DNA from: Deltaproteobacteria bacterium
GTDB lineage: Bacteria; Myxococcota_A; Polyangia; Haliangiales; Haliangiaceae
Length of the DNA stretch: 42,740 nucleotides
NCBI GenBank assembly: GCA_013813765.1
Contig: JACCRC010000222.1
Coordinates: 1-42,740 of the forward strand
Direction of reading: 5' to 3'
A program made the position numbers and the translations under genes. Below are positions 31,937 through 41,923 of this stretch, one piece after another (positions within the stretch are counted from its first letter, which is position 1; each line of letters begins with the position of its first letter). A model generated the notes under the pieces. It was not told the origin of the DNA. It searched no databases and worked only from the letters and a program-made list of their open reading frames with translations.

Positions 31937-33457
31937 CTAGGCGACGGCAGCCGACAGCGCGGCGATGTCGCCCCGCTCCATCGCGGCCTCGACCTCGAGC
32001 GCGAGCTTATCGCGGCCGATCGTCATCACGGCCTTGATCGTCGCATCCTGGCGATAGACGACGTGTGCGTCGCGCATCGAGAGCTCGCCGTGGATCTCCG
32101 CCTTGTCGAATGCCTCGGCGTGACCGACATAGCCGAGCGTGACGTCGTGGTGCTGGCTCCAGAAGAACGGCACGTCCGGGCGGCCGACGCGCCCGAGGAT
32201 CGAGCGCGCGACGGCCTGACCGTGGCGCACCGCGACCTGCCAGTGCTCGATGCGCACGAGCTCGCCGTACCAGGGAAACCGAGCGATGTCGCCTGCCGCC
32301 CACACGCCGGGTGCGGCACGTAGCTGCGCGTCGACGAGAACGCCGCGATCGATCGGCAGCCCCGCCGCGGCCGCGAGATCGGTGCGCGGCTTCACGCCGA
32401 CGCCCATCACGACGAGCGCCGCCGGCAGGGACGTCCCGTCGTCGAGGATCACCGCGTCCGGCGTGATCTTCACCGGCTTCCTGCCGAGCTTGAACTTCAC
32501 TCCCTTGTCCTCGTGCACGCTGCGAATGAACGTGCCGACGTCGGCGCCGAGCACGCGTTCGAGCGGTACGGTCTCGGGCCCGACGACGGTGACGCCCGCA
32601 CCGCGCACGCGCAGCGCGGCCGCGGCCTCCAGCCCGATGAAGCTCGCACCGATGATCACGACGGGCCCGTTCTTGGCCTGCGCCGCGATCGCCTTGCTGT
32701 CGGAGAGCGTGCGCAGCGTGTGGATATGCGGCAGATCGGCGCCCTCGAGTGGCAGCCGGATCGCCTCGGCGCCGGTCGCGAGCAGGACGGCGTCGTAGGA
32801 CAGCTCGCGCCCGCTGCGCAGCGTGACGGTGCGCTCCTTCGGATCGATCGCGGTCGCAGGATCCACGACGAGATCGACCCCGATGCCGGCGAGCGCATCC
32901 GCGGTGCGAAGGTAGGCCCACTCCTCGGGCGCGGTGCCCGCGAGGAAGTCCTTCGACAGGTTCGGACGATCGACCGGATCGCTGCCCTCCGCGCTCACGA
33001 TCGTGATCGCGCCCTTGTGCCCCTCTTGCCGGAGCGTCTCTGCGCACGCGATTCCCGCGGCACCGGCACCGATGATCACGACGGACGCCGGGCTCAGCAC
33101 CGCCGCGGCGCTCACCTCGCCCTTGTTGCGACCACCGACGCGCAGCTTCCCACCCTCGAGTGCGACGTCGTAGCAGGCCACCGGCGCGAGCGCCGGACCG
33201 TGCGCCGTGCCGGTCGCGAGATCGAAGCAGGCGTGGTGCCACGGACAGCGGATCGAGCCACCGGAGACGATGCCCTCGGCGAGCGGCCCGCCGTAGTGCG
33301 TACAGGTCGCGCCGAGTGCGTGGATGTTCCCTCCGTCGCGCACGAGCACGATCGCTTCACCGCCGGCGTGGCCGAGCAGCGGCGTTCCTTCGAGGAGGTC
33401 CGCATCTGCGATGCCGGCGGAGAGATCAGGTCCCGAGAGCTCGGCTGTGCTGCCCAT
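31937..33457 (-). CDS. Rieske-domain NAD(P)H/FAD oxidoreductase (AIF/AIFM3-like)
   Basis: 506 residues from the ATG at 33457 (a GTG at 33466 adds three). Residues about 12-105 form a Rieske [2Fe-2S] domain with ligands in CTHYGGPL (51-58) and CPWHHACF (71-78). The remainder is a pyridine-nucleotide-disulfide-type flavoprotein: FAD motif VVIIGAGAAGIACAE, RPNLSKDFL, NAD motif VVIIGASFIGLEAA, GVGVKPRT and VWAAGDIARFPW. The combined order matches AIFM3/Nfrl-like reductases and ferredoxin reductases of oxygenase systems. Expected reaction: NAD(P)H oxidation passing electrons through FAD and the Rieske centre to an unknown partner. No oxygenase is adjacent, though a flavin monooxygenase lies 0.9 kb away. 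Confidence 0.9.
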   Translation of the reverse strand: MGSTAELSGPDLSAGIADADLLEGTPLLGHAGGEAIVLVRDGGNIHALGATCTHYGGPLAEGIVSGGSIRCPWHHACFDLATGTAHGPALAPVACYDVALEGGKLRVGGRNKGEVSAAAVLSPASVVIIGAGAAGIACAETLRQEGHKGAITIVSAEGSDPVDRPNLSKDFLAGTAPEEWAYLRTADALAGIGVDLVVDPATAIDPKERTVTLRSGRELSYDAVLLATGAEAIRLPLEGADLPHIHTLRTLSDSKAIAAQAKNGPVVIIGASFIGLEAAAALRVRGAGVTVVGPETVPLERVLGADVGTFIRSVHEDKGVKFKLGRKPVKITPDAVILDDGTSLPAALVVMGVGVKPRTDLAAAAGLPIDRGVLVDAQLRAAPGVWAAGDIARFPWYGELVRIEHWQVAVRHGQAVARSILGRVGRPDVPFFWSQHHDVTLGYVGHAEAFDKAEIHGELSMRDAHVVYRQDATIKAVMTIGRDKLALEVEAAMERGDIAALSAAVA

Positions 33458-33481
33458 GGGCAGCACGTTACTCCTGGCGGG

Positions 33482-35692
33482 TCACTTCGGCATGTCGTTG
33501 AGGATGTTCAACGACTCTTCGACCCACGGATCCTTCGCGAGGTTCTCGCGCCAGCGCTTCGTGCGCTCGTCCGGCTGCACTCCCGCTGCCTCGTCGAGAG
33601 CAGCGACGGTGAACGCCGGCGGTGCCTTGTCGAGATCCGGCGAGGCCGCGTCGAGTGCGGTACGCAGATCCGTGCGGCGCTTCTCCCACGCCTTGCGCGA
33701 AAGCGGAACGATCGTGTCGTTCTTGCGCGACTTGAGGAACGTCGTCGCGGTCTGCACCTTTGACAGCAGCGGGTGCTTCGCGACGCGGCCGGAGCTCTTC
33801 AGCAGCAGCGCCGGCATGTTCCAGGTCCCCTTCCAGTCGTCGTGGGGCGCCGAGGAGATCTTCGACCACGCGAGCGCGTGCGGCAGCGAGCCCTCGCCGG
33901 ACTCGATGTGCCCCGCCGGGTCCGGCAGGATGATGTCGGGCACCACGCCCTCGCGCTGCGTCGATGAACCGCTGACGCGGAAGAACTGCTGGATCGTCAG
34001 CTTGAGCACGCCGAGGTCGAGCTTGGTGCCGGCGACCTGGTCGAGGTCCGCGAGCGTCTGGACCGTGCCCTTGCCGTGCGTGGGTCCGGTGCCCACGATC
34101 ACCGCGCGGCGGTAGTCTTGAAGAGCGCCCGCGACGATCTCCGACGCCGATGCGCTGAAGTGATCGACGAGCACGATCACCTGACCGTCGTACGCGATGC
34201 CCTTGTCCTTGTCGGACAGGACCTCCTTGCGGCCACGAGAGTCCTGAACCTGGACGACCGGACCGTGATCGATCAGGTGACCGGTCATGTCGATCGCATC
34301 GCGCAGGATGCCGCCGCCGTTGCTGCGGAGGTCGATGACCACGCCCTTGATCTTCTTCGCCGACAGCTCCGTCAGCAGCTTGTGGACGTCGTCGGCCGAC
34401 GTGCGCTGTCCATTGTCCTGCCCACCGTAGAAGCTGGGCAGGTGGATGTAGCCGAACGGCGGCAGCCCCTTCTTCGTGAGCACCGCGCCGCGCGCGTACG
34501 CCTCCTCGATCACGATCTTGTCGCGCGTGACCGAGACGACCTCTTGATTGCCGGCGGGCTTGCGCACGCGCAACGTGACGACCGTGCCCTTCGGGCCGCG
34601 GATCATCTTCACGACCTCGTCGATCCGCATGTCGTAGACGTCGACCGGATCCTTTCCGCCGCTCGCGACGGTGAGGATGATGTCGCCGGCTCCGAGGCCG
34701 CCCTGGCGCTGCGCCGCACCGCCAGGGATCAGCTCGATGATCTCGATATCGTGGTCGCGCTCGCGGAGCGACGCACCGATGCCGTCGAGCTGGCCGCTCA
34801 TCTGGATCTCGAAGTTCGCCTTGTCGGCGGGCGGCAGGTAATGCGTGTGCGGATCGAGCGTGTTCGCGACCGCGTTGATCACGTCGGCGGCGGCGTCGAG
34901 CGGCTCGGGGTTCTTCAGCCGGGCGAATCGCGCGGCATACGCCTTCGCGAGGTCCTCGCGCGCCTTGGCCTCGCGACCCTCGGGGGTGGTCGGGATCTTC
35001 GCGAGCGTGGGATCGACCGGCGCCGGGTTCTCGCCGGGCTTGTCGGTCTGCTTCGGGTCCGTGGTCTTCGGCTTCGGCGGGTTGAGCCGCTCCTCCATCG
35101 CCGCGGTGCGCTCGAGCACCTCCAGCTCGAGCCGCTGGCGCCAGCGCTCCTTGAGCTCGGCGTCGGTCTCGACGGGCTTCAGCTTCTCGCTGTCGGTCTC
35201 GAACGTCTCCTCGTTCTCGAGATCGAACGGCTTCGCCAGGAGGTCGGCGACCATCTTGTCGACGACCGCGACGCGGGCGACGAAGATGTCGCTTCCCTTG
35301 TGGCCGAGCTCGAGCACGCCGGACTTCAGCTCGTCATCGAGCTTGTCCTCGTACTTCACGAGCTGCTCGCGGTCCGAGCGCAAGAGGAACATCTTCCCGG
35401 CGTCGACGCGGTCCATGTACGTCGCGAATGCCTGCTTCGAGACCGAGTCGTCGATCTTCGCCCGCAGCAGGTGCCCTTGCTCGAGCAGCTGCAGCACGGT
35501 CTCCGACAGCGCGACCTCGCGCGAATCAGGAGCCGGAACCACGCCCGGCGCACCGGGCACTGGCTTCGCGGCGACCCCGGGCCTGGGACCCGGTGGAGGA
35601 GCCTGTGTGGTCTCGGCGTTCGCCGGGGCCTTCGTGGAGCAGGCGCACGCGCCGAGCAGCGTGGCCAGGAGGCCGATCGAGAAGCGTCTCAC
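33482..35692 (-). CDS. prc: C-terminal processing protease, Tsp/Prc type (S41)
   Basis: 736 residues from a GTG at 35692. MRRFSIGLLATLLGACACS is a lipoprotein-like signal. A long N-terminal Tsp region includes LLEQGHLLRAKIDDSVSKQAFATYMDRVDAGK. The PDZ domain (about 300-390) carries IGASLRERDHDIEIIELIPGG. The S41 protease core has IDLRSNGGGILRDAID, Ser515 approximately in FSASASEIV, and Lys541 in THGKGTVQ as the Ser-Lys dyad. Prc/Tsp degrades or trims envelope and tagged proteins at their C-termini; E. coli Prc is 682 residues. A single extra residue lies between Ser and Lys compared with plant CtpA. It begins just downstream of the Ig-repeat lipoprotein gene and ends 24 bp before the Rieske reductase start. 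Confidence 0.9.
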   Translation of the reverse strand: MRRFSIGLLATLLGACACSTKAPANAETTQAPPPGPRPGVAAKPVPGAPGVVPAPDSREVALSETVLQLLEQGHLLRAKIDDSVSKQAFATYMDRVDAGKMFLLRSDREQLVKYEDKLDDELKSGVLELGHKGSDIFVARVAVVDKMVADLLAKPFDLENEETFETDSEKLKPVETDAELKERWRQRLELEVLERTAAMEERLNPPKPKTTDPKQTDKPGENPAPVDPTLAKIPTTPEGREAKAREDLAKAYAARFARLKNPEPLDAAADVINAVANTLDPHTHYLPPADKANFEIQMSGQLDGIGASLRERDHDIEIIELIPGGAAQRQGGLGAGDIILTVASGGKDPVDVYDMRIDEVVKMIRGPKGTVVTLRVRKPAGNQEVVSVTRDKIVIEEAYARGAVLTKKGLPPFGYIHLPSFYGGQDNGQRTSADDVHKLLTELSAKKIKGVVIDLRSNGGGILRDAIDMTGHLIDHGPVVQVQDSRGRKEVLSDKDKGIAYDGQVIVLVDHFSASASEIVAGALQDYRRAVIVGTGPTHGKGTVQTLADLDQVAGTKLDLGVLKLTIQQFFRVSGSSTQREGVVPDIILPDPAGHIESGEGSLPHALAWSKISSAPHDDWKGTWNMPALLLKSSGRVAKHPLLSKVQTATTFLKSRKNDTIVPLSRKAWEKRRTDLRTALDAASPDLDKAPPAFTVAALDEAAGVQPDERTKRWRENLAKDPWVEESLNILNDMPK

Positions 35693-35748
35693 CTCTCGAC
35701 TCTAGCGCGTGCCGCTGCTCCTAGCCCGTGTGTTGACGAAGGTCTGTG

Positions 35749-37752
35749 TCACTGCGGGCAGTACCGAGTCAGGGCCGGCTCGTCGCTGGTGATCGCGGAC
35801 TGGCCAACCCACACCTCGTCGAGTACGCCGCTGTACGCCGCCGCTCCCGCACCGCCGAGCCGCAACTCGCCGAGTGAGAAGGTGTCGTTGGCGCCCCCGA
35901 CCTCGGTGCGCGCCCCATTGACCCACAGCCGCGCGGTCGGTGCGTCGAGCGAGGCGATCACGTGGTGCCACATCCCCGCGGGCACGGGCGCAGAGCTCAC
36001 GGTCTTGTTACCGACCGTCATCGAGTAGCGCACCGATGCACCCTCCGCGGTGACGCGCAGCGCGACCATGCCGTCGCCGGAGACCGCCACGTCGCGCGCA
36101 CCGCCGACCGCATCGGGCCGCGACCACAGCTCGATCGTGACGTTCGGCGAGGCACCGAGCGCCATCGGCCACATGACGTGATCGCTCTCCGAGGCGGCGA
36201 ACACGAGCGCGCTACCGAACCGGCCGGAGATGCTCGCCGGATCCGCGGGCTCGACCATCGCGGTGGCGCCGAGCGTCGCACCGGCACCGCCGGCGACCGC
36301 ATTCGCGAGCACCTGGCCCGCGTCATCGAGGTGAAGCACGCCCGAGGCGCCGGCCGGATCTGCCGCGACGCAGGCGACGGTGAAGTTGCGAACGACCGTC
36401 TCGACGTTGCCCGCGGCGTCGGTGGAGCGGATGCGGAGCGAGTGCGCACCCGCCGGCAGGTTCCCGGCGAACTGAGTCGTACACGGGACGAACGGCGCCA
36501 TGTCGAGGCTGCACGTGGTCACGCCCTCGTCGGCGGTGAAGCCGACCACGACGCGTGGCCCACTCGTTCCATTCTGCACGGGCCCCGAGCTGACGGTGAT
36601 GTTCGGCGGAACGGTGTCCACCGTCCACGCGCGCGTCGCCGGCGTTCCGTCGGTGTGCCCCGCGGCATCGGTCGCACGCACCGCGAACGTGTGCGCGCCC
36701 TGCGCGAGCGACATCATGCCTTCCGGCGAGGTGCACGCGACGTACGGCGAGCCGTCGACGCTGCAGCTGTAGGTGACGTCGCTCTCGTTCGCACCGAACA
36801 CGAAGCTCGCACTCGCCTGCGCGACGAGCCCGTTCGGTCCCGTCGTGATCGTCGTCTCGGGCGCGGTCAGGTCCACCGTCCAGGTCCGCATCGACGGCGT
36901 CGGATCGTAGTTGCCGGCGGCGTCGCGCACGCGGACCGCGAACACGTGCGTGGCCTCCGAGAGGTTGGAGAGATCGTGCGGCGAGGTGCACGGTGCGAAC
37001 CCGCCGCCATCGAGCTGGCACTCGAACGTCGCGCCCCCGCCGGCGTCGGACGACAGGAACGTGAAGCTCGCCATCTGCGCTGCCTGCGGTCCGTCGGGGC
37101 CCGTCAGCAGCTGCGTGTCGGGCGTCGAGGTGTCGACGGTCCACGCGAAGATCGCGGGCGATGCATCGAGATTTCCGGCGCGGTCGTGCGCGCGGACCGC
37201 GAACGAGTGCGCGCCATTGTTCACTGGACCGAACATCGAGCCGCTCACGCACGGCTGGTACGCGCCGTTGTCGAGCGAGCAGTCGAACAGGATGTTGCGC
37301 TCACTGCCGTCGAACGAGAACCGCACCATCGTGCTGTTGTCGGCGGACGGCGGCGTCTCGGTCAGCATCGTCTGGGGCGCAACCGTGTCGATCGTCCACA
37401 GGTGCTCTGCGGGCGTGTCGTCACTGTTGCCCGAGGCATCGCTCGCGCGCACCGAGAACGTGTGAGAACCGTCGGAGAGCGAGCGCGTGAACGGCGATGT
37501 GCACGCAGCGGGCACCTCGCTGTCGATGCTGCACTCGAAGGTCGCGCCCGCCATGTTCGACGAGAACGAGAACGTCACGGCGCCGGACTTGCTGAACTCG
37601 GGCGGTGCCGCCGTGATCATGGTCTCGGGTGCGTCGCTCGGGGCGTCCATCTGGCCGCCGCCATCCGTGCCTGCATCCGAGCCGGCGACCTTCTTGTCGG
37701 GCACCGAGCAGGCGCCGAGCGCGAGAATCAAGGAGACGTAGCGCGTCCGCAT
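35749..37752 (-). CDS. Surface lipoprotein with five Ig-like repeats and a LamG-like domain
   Basis: 667 residues. MRTRYVSLILALGACSV has lipobox LGAC (Cys15), then an Asp/Gly-rich linker. Five tandem units of about 85 residues begin near 42, 126, 211, 298 and 383. Each opens P-x-T-x-I/L-T-x-x-P, contains TFECSLDGxxxxPCTSP and HTFAVRAxDAAGN, and closes with WTVDT. From about 460 a LamG/concanavalin-A-like domain follows (GRFGSALVFAASESDHV, NVTIELWSRPDAV, GMWHHVIASLDAPTARLWVNG, GVLDEVWV). The pattern suggests an extracellular adhesin or glycan-binding protein. Paired cysteines in each repeat indicate disulfides outside the cytoplasm. Start is the ATG at 37752. Confidence 0.87.
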   Translation of the reverse strand: MRTRYVSLILALGACSVPDKKVAGSDAGTDGGGQMDAPSDAPETMITAAPPEFSKSGAVTFSFSSNMAGATFECSIDSEVPAACTSPFTRSLSDGSHTFSVRASDASGNSDDTPAEHLWTIDTVAPQTMLTETPPSADNSTMVRFSFDGSERNILFDCSLDNGAYQPCVSGSMFGPVNNGAHSFAVRAHDRAGNLDASPAIFAWTVDTSTPDTQLLTGPDGPQAAQMASFTFLSSDAGGGATFECQLDGGGFAPCTSPHDLSNLSEATHVFAVRVRDAAGNYDPTPSMRTWTVDLTAPETTITTGPNGLVAQASASFVFGANESDVTYSCSVDGSPYVACTSPEGMMSLAQGAHTFAVRATDAAGHTDGTPATRAWTVDTVPPNITVSSGPVQNGTSGPRVVVGFTADEGVTTCSLDMAPFVPCTTQFAGNLPAGAHSLRIRSTDAAGNVETVVRNFTVACVAADPAGASGVLHLDDAGQVLANAVAGGAGATLGATAMVEPADPASISGRFGSALVFAASESDHVMWPMALGASPNVTIELWSRPDAVGGARDVAVSGDGMVALRVTAEGASVRYSMTVGNKTVSSAPVPAGMWHHVIASLDAPTARLWVNGARTEVGGANDTFSLGELRLGGAGAAAYSGVLDEVWVGQSAITSDEPALTRYCPQ
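36378..37629 (-). repeat. Five tandem coding repeats of about 255 bp (Ig-like units)
   Basis: The five Ig-like units are encoded in tandem from 37629 down to 36378. Protein similarity is evident in the conserved FECSLDG, PCTSP, HTFAVRA and WTVDT positions. Codons differ substantially, so the duplications appear old and no recent recombination is implied. Confidence 0.75.
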
Positions 37753-37754
37753 CT

Positions 37755-38718
37755 TCAGAACCTCCCGGCGATCGCTGCGCCGGCATGATCAGAGCCAACA
37801 ACAGGGGCGACGACCGTGGACTCTCCCGGTGCCCCGACGAACCACAGAGTGAGGGCCGAGCCGACCGCGACAGCTCCGCCGATGTAGAGGATGTTCGCGC
37901 GCTGCGCACTGACGCGTGCGTCGCTGTTCTGCTGCAACGCGACCGGGTCGTTGCAAACGAGCAGCGGGCAGCGCGCATCCGCATCGCGCTCGAGGTCGCG
38001 CGCGCGCATCCCGAAGTACACGCCGGTGCCGGCGGCACCGACGCCGACGATCGCGAGACCGACCGACAGCTTGCGCCACGGCGACCAGATCGAACGCTGC
38101 TTCGTGACGACGACACGCGTCGCGGGCGGCGGTGGCGGTGGCGCCGCGGGTACCTGAACCACGGCGGTTCGCGCGAGCGCGGGGACGACGAGCTTGCGCT
38201 TCTGCTTGTGCTGGATGACGAGGTCGGTCTTCCACGGCGCGTAACCGGGAGCCTCGGCGCTGATCACGTACGAGCCGGGATCGAGTGGCATCGCGGTGGA
38301 GACCATGGCCGGATCGATCAGGTCGCCGTTGCGCCGGAGCACGAGCCCCGGAATCGGCGCGGTGAGCTCGACGGTCAGCGATGGGATCCTCGGCTCGAGC
38401 GCGACCGCTCGCCGGCGAGCCTCGTCCTCGCGCTTGTCACCGGTGTTGGCATTCTTCGCGATGCCTTCCGCCTTGCGGAACGCGGCCCACGCGCTCGCGA
38501 GCTTGCCCAGGCGCTCGCGGCAGTCACCGAGGTTGAGCAGCGTGCCGATGCTCGACTCGAGCCGCTCGCTCGCTTCGATCTTCGCGCAGCCCTGCGCCAG
38601 CTTGCCCTGCTTGATCAGCGAGCGGCCGTCGCGGAACAGCACCTCCGCCTCGGCGGATTGCGCGCGGGCGGAGGAGGCGTGGGTGATGAGGATTGCAGTG
38701 GCGATCGCGAGTACGCGC

Positions 38719-38732
<14 letters not shown>
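37755..38732 (-). CDS. Exported TPR/PEGA-type protein with C-terminal membrane segments
   Basis: 325 residues from the ATG at 38732. MTPAERVLAIATAILITHASSARA is a signal peptide. Residues about 25-100 form TPR-like helices (EAEVLFRDGRSLIKQGKLAQGC; GTLLNLGDCRERLGKLASAWAAFRKAEGIAK), followed by a PEGA-like beta domain (LVLRRNGDLIDPAMV...PLDPGSYVISAEAPGYAPWKTDLVI), a Pro-rich linker and two hydrophobic segments (LSVGLAIVGVGAAGTGVYFG; ANILYIGGAVAVGSALTLWFVG). This type is very common beside Ser/Thr kinase genes in myxobacteria. Its start lies within the last 14 bases of the kinase gene, so it is probably translated from the same mRNA. Confidence 0.85.
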
Positions 38733-40164
<1,432 letters not shown>

Positions 40165-40326
40165 GACACCTAATAGGTAACCTTCGGTCGGTGATTTGTC
40201 CAATAGTTTCGTATGGTTGTGTCACCAAGGCACACCGTGCGCGAGAGCCCGTGGCACTCGTGCGTGAACCGGTACTCCGCTCGCGCGGTTTCGACGAGTT
40301 ACGTGGCACGATGAGGCCGTCGTCGC
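40165..40326. promoter_or_regulatory. Divergent intergenic region of kinase and GspE_N-domain gene
   Basis: A 162-bp gap with AT content above its surroundings near 40185-40220 (ATTTGTCCAATAGTTTCGTATGG). On the minus strand TTGGAC lies 18 bases from TACCTA, a loose -35/-10 pair, but that would place transcription start almost at the kinase start codon, so it is not convincing. The region should hold both promoters. No operator or terminator is clear. Confidence 0.35.
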
Positions 40327-41904
40327 ATGAAACGGATCGGCGAGATTCTGGTCGAGCAAGGGTGGGTCACGCCCCAGGCGCTCGAACGCGCCCTTGCGAA
40401 CCAGACCGAGACCCCGGACCGGATCTGCTCGATCCTGATCGCGCGCGACCTGATCGACCTCGACGTCGCGTCACGTGCACTCGGTGAACAGCATGGCGTT
40501 CCGGCTGTCCTGCAGAAACACATCGATCACCGTGACCGCGAGCTCGCGAAGCTGATCCCCGCGGAGCTCGCACACGCGTTGTGCGTCCTGCCGATTGGCC
40601 GCACCGGCGCCGGCAACTTGATCCTCTGCGCCAGGGACCCCCGGCAGAGTGTCCTCGCGTCGGTGAAGGCCGTCGTTCCAGGTCCGATCCTGCTCGCCGT
40701 CGCGCCCGCATCGGTGCTCGAGTCGCTCGTGAACGAGGCGTACGGACCTGTCGAGGACTTCGACGTCGATATGAACACGGGTCCGATCCGCTCGCTCGAT
40801 CTCGATCCAGCCGCCGACGACGATCCGATGCACGCGCTCGGCAACCTCGAGCTCGTCGAGCTCGATGATCAGGACGTGCGGCGGTCATCCGATCAAAGCG
40901 GCCTGATCCAGGTCGGCCCGCAGGAGCGCTTCGCCCTGCCCCCGTCAGCGGTCTCGATCAGGGTGCCGCCCATCGACGACACGCCGCCGACACCAACACC
41001 GACACTGCCCCGCACGATCACGCCACCGCCAGAGGCGGAAGGCCTGCCGATTCCGTCGCGCACGATGACGCCGCCGCGCTCGCCACTTCCGCCGCGCGCG
41101 GAGGGGGCGAAGCCCGGCGGCCGCACGTTGCCGCCGATCCTGCCGCCGAAGAACATCCCGTCGATCATCAAGCCGAAGCCCGCTCCGCCGCCCGAGCCGG
41201 AGCCGCCGCCGTCGATCCCGCGCACCACCGCGAAGCCGCTCACCGTGCCACCGCAGATGAAGCAGGAGGCACCAGCTGCGCGTCGCACGACGATGCCTCC
41301 CGCAACACACACCGCGCCGCAACGGCGCGTCGCCGCAGACGCGATCGCCGCCGCGCAGGCGGTTCCGCCGCCGAAGTTCGATGCCAGCCAGATCGCGGTC
41401 GGCACCGACCCGCCGCGCCGGCGCCCGGTGCAGGTGCCGACAACGCTGCCCGACACCTTCAACGCGTTGACGTCGGCGCCATCGCACGAGCAGGTGACCG
41501 CGGCCGCGATGCGCTTCATCGCTGGCCGCTGGCGCGCCGGACTTCTGTTGAAGGTGATGGGCAAGGGCTGTGCGGCGGAGGCCGGTCATGGACAGCTGCT
41601 CACCGATGATGCGGTCGCTGCCCTCGCGGTTCCGTTGACGGTTCCGTCGCTGGTCTCGCTCGCGCTCGACATCGGGGGGCTCGTGACCGATCCACCGAGC
41701 GAGGAGAGCCCGGTGCAGGATCGGCTCGACCGCCTGCTCGGAATGCCACGCTTCCCGGCCGCGATTCCCGTCGTCATCGGCGGGAAGAGCGCGTTCGTGC
41801 TCGTCATCGGCGACGCGATCACCGCGGACACGGACTCCGCGATGCGGGAGCTCGAGCTGCTCGCCCACGTGCTCGGCACCGCGTACGCCCGCTTCATTCG
41901 CTAG
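40327..41904 (+). CDS. GspE_N (MshEN)-domain protein with Pro-rich linker and C-terminal GAF-like region
   Basis: 525 residues. Residues 1-145 form a GspE N-terminal/MshEN domain (IGEILVEQGWVTPQALERALANQ; LGEQHGVPAVLQ; LAKLIPAELAHALCVLPIGRTGAGNLILCARDP). A Pro-rich linker with many Thr-Pro pairs runs from about 215 to 375. The C-terminal 145 residues (MRFIAGRWRAGLLLKVMGKG; LTVPSLVSLALDIGGLV; AIPVVIGGKSAFVLVIGD) look like a GAF-type sensing domain used in myxobacterial regulators. There is no ATPase, so it is not GspE itself. MshEN domains can bind c-di-GMP, so a regulatory adaptor role is inferred. It is divergent from the Ser/Thr kinase gene. Confidence 0.8.
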   Translation: MKRIGEILVEQGWVTPQALERALANQTETPDRICSILIARDLIDLDVASRALGEQHGVPAVLQKHIDHRDRELAKLIPAELAHALCVLPIGRTGAGNLILCARDPRQSVLASVKAVVPGPILLAVAPASVLESLVNEAYGPVEDFDVDMNTGPIRSLDLDPAADDDPMHALGNLELVELDDQDVRRSSDQSGLIQVGPQERFALPPSAVSIRVPPIDDTPPTPTPTLPRTITPPPEAEGLPIPSRTMTPPRSPLPPRAEGAKPGGRTLPPILPPKNIPSIIKPKPAPPPEPEPPPSIPRTTAKPLTVPPQMKQEAPAARRTTMPPATHTAPQRRVAADAIAAAQAVPPPKFDASQIAVGTDPPRRRPVQVPTTLPDTFNALTSAPSHEQVTAAAMRFIAGRWRAGLLLKVMGKGCAAEAGHGQLLTDDAVAALAVPLTVPSLVSLALDIGGLVTDPPSEESPVQDRLDRLLGMPRFPAAIPVVIGGKSAFVLVIGDAITADTDSAMRELELLAHVLGTAYARFIR

Positions 41905-41923
41905 ACGCGATAGGCTCGCTGCG

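Noticed and set aside
34076-36028. Plus-strand open frame of 650 codons antisense to the Prc protease
   Set aside because: Composition typical of antisense frames in high-GC genes; the protease on the minus strand has PDZ and Ser-Lys motifs.
35962-37788. Plus-strand open frame of 608 codons antisense to the Ig-repeat lipoprotein
   Set aside because: Its apparent repeats merely mirror the Ig-like repeats on the coding strand; no signal peptide or domain.
40165-40203. TTG start at 40203 for the Ser/Thr kinase
   Set aside because: No ribosome-binding sequence upstream, whereas GTG at 40164 has AGGTG at good spacing; the added 13 residues lack conserved features.
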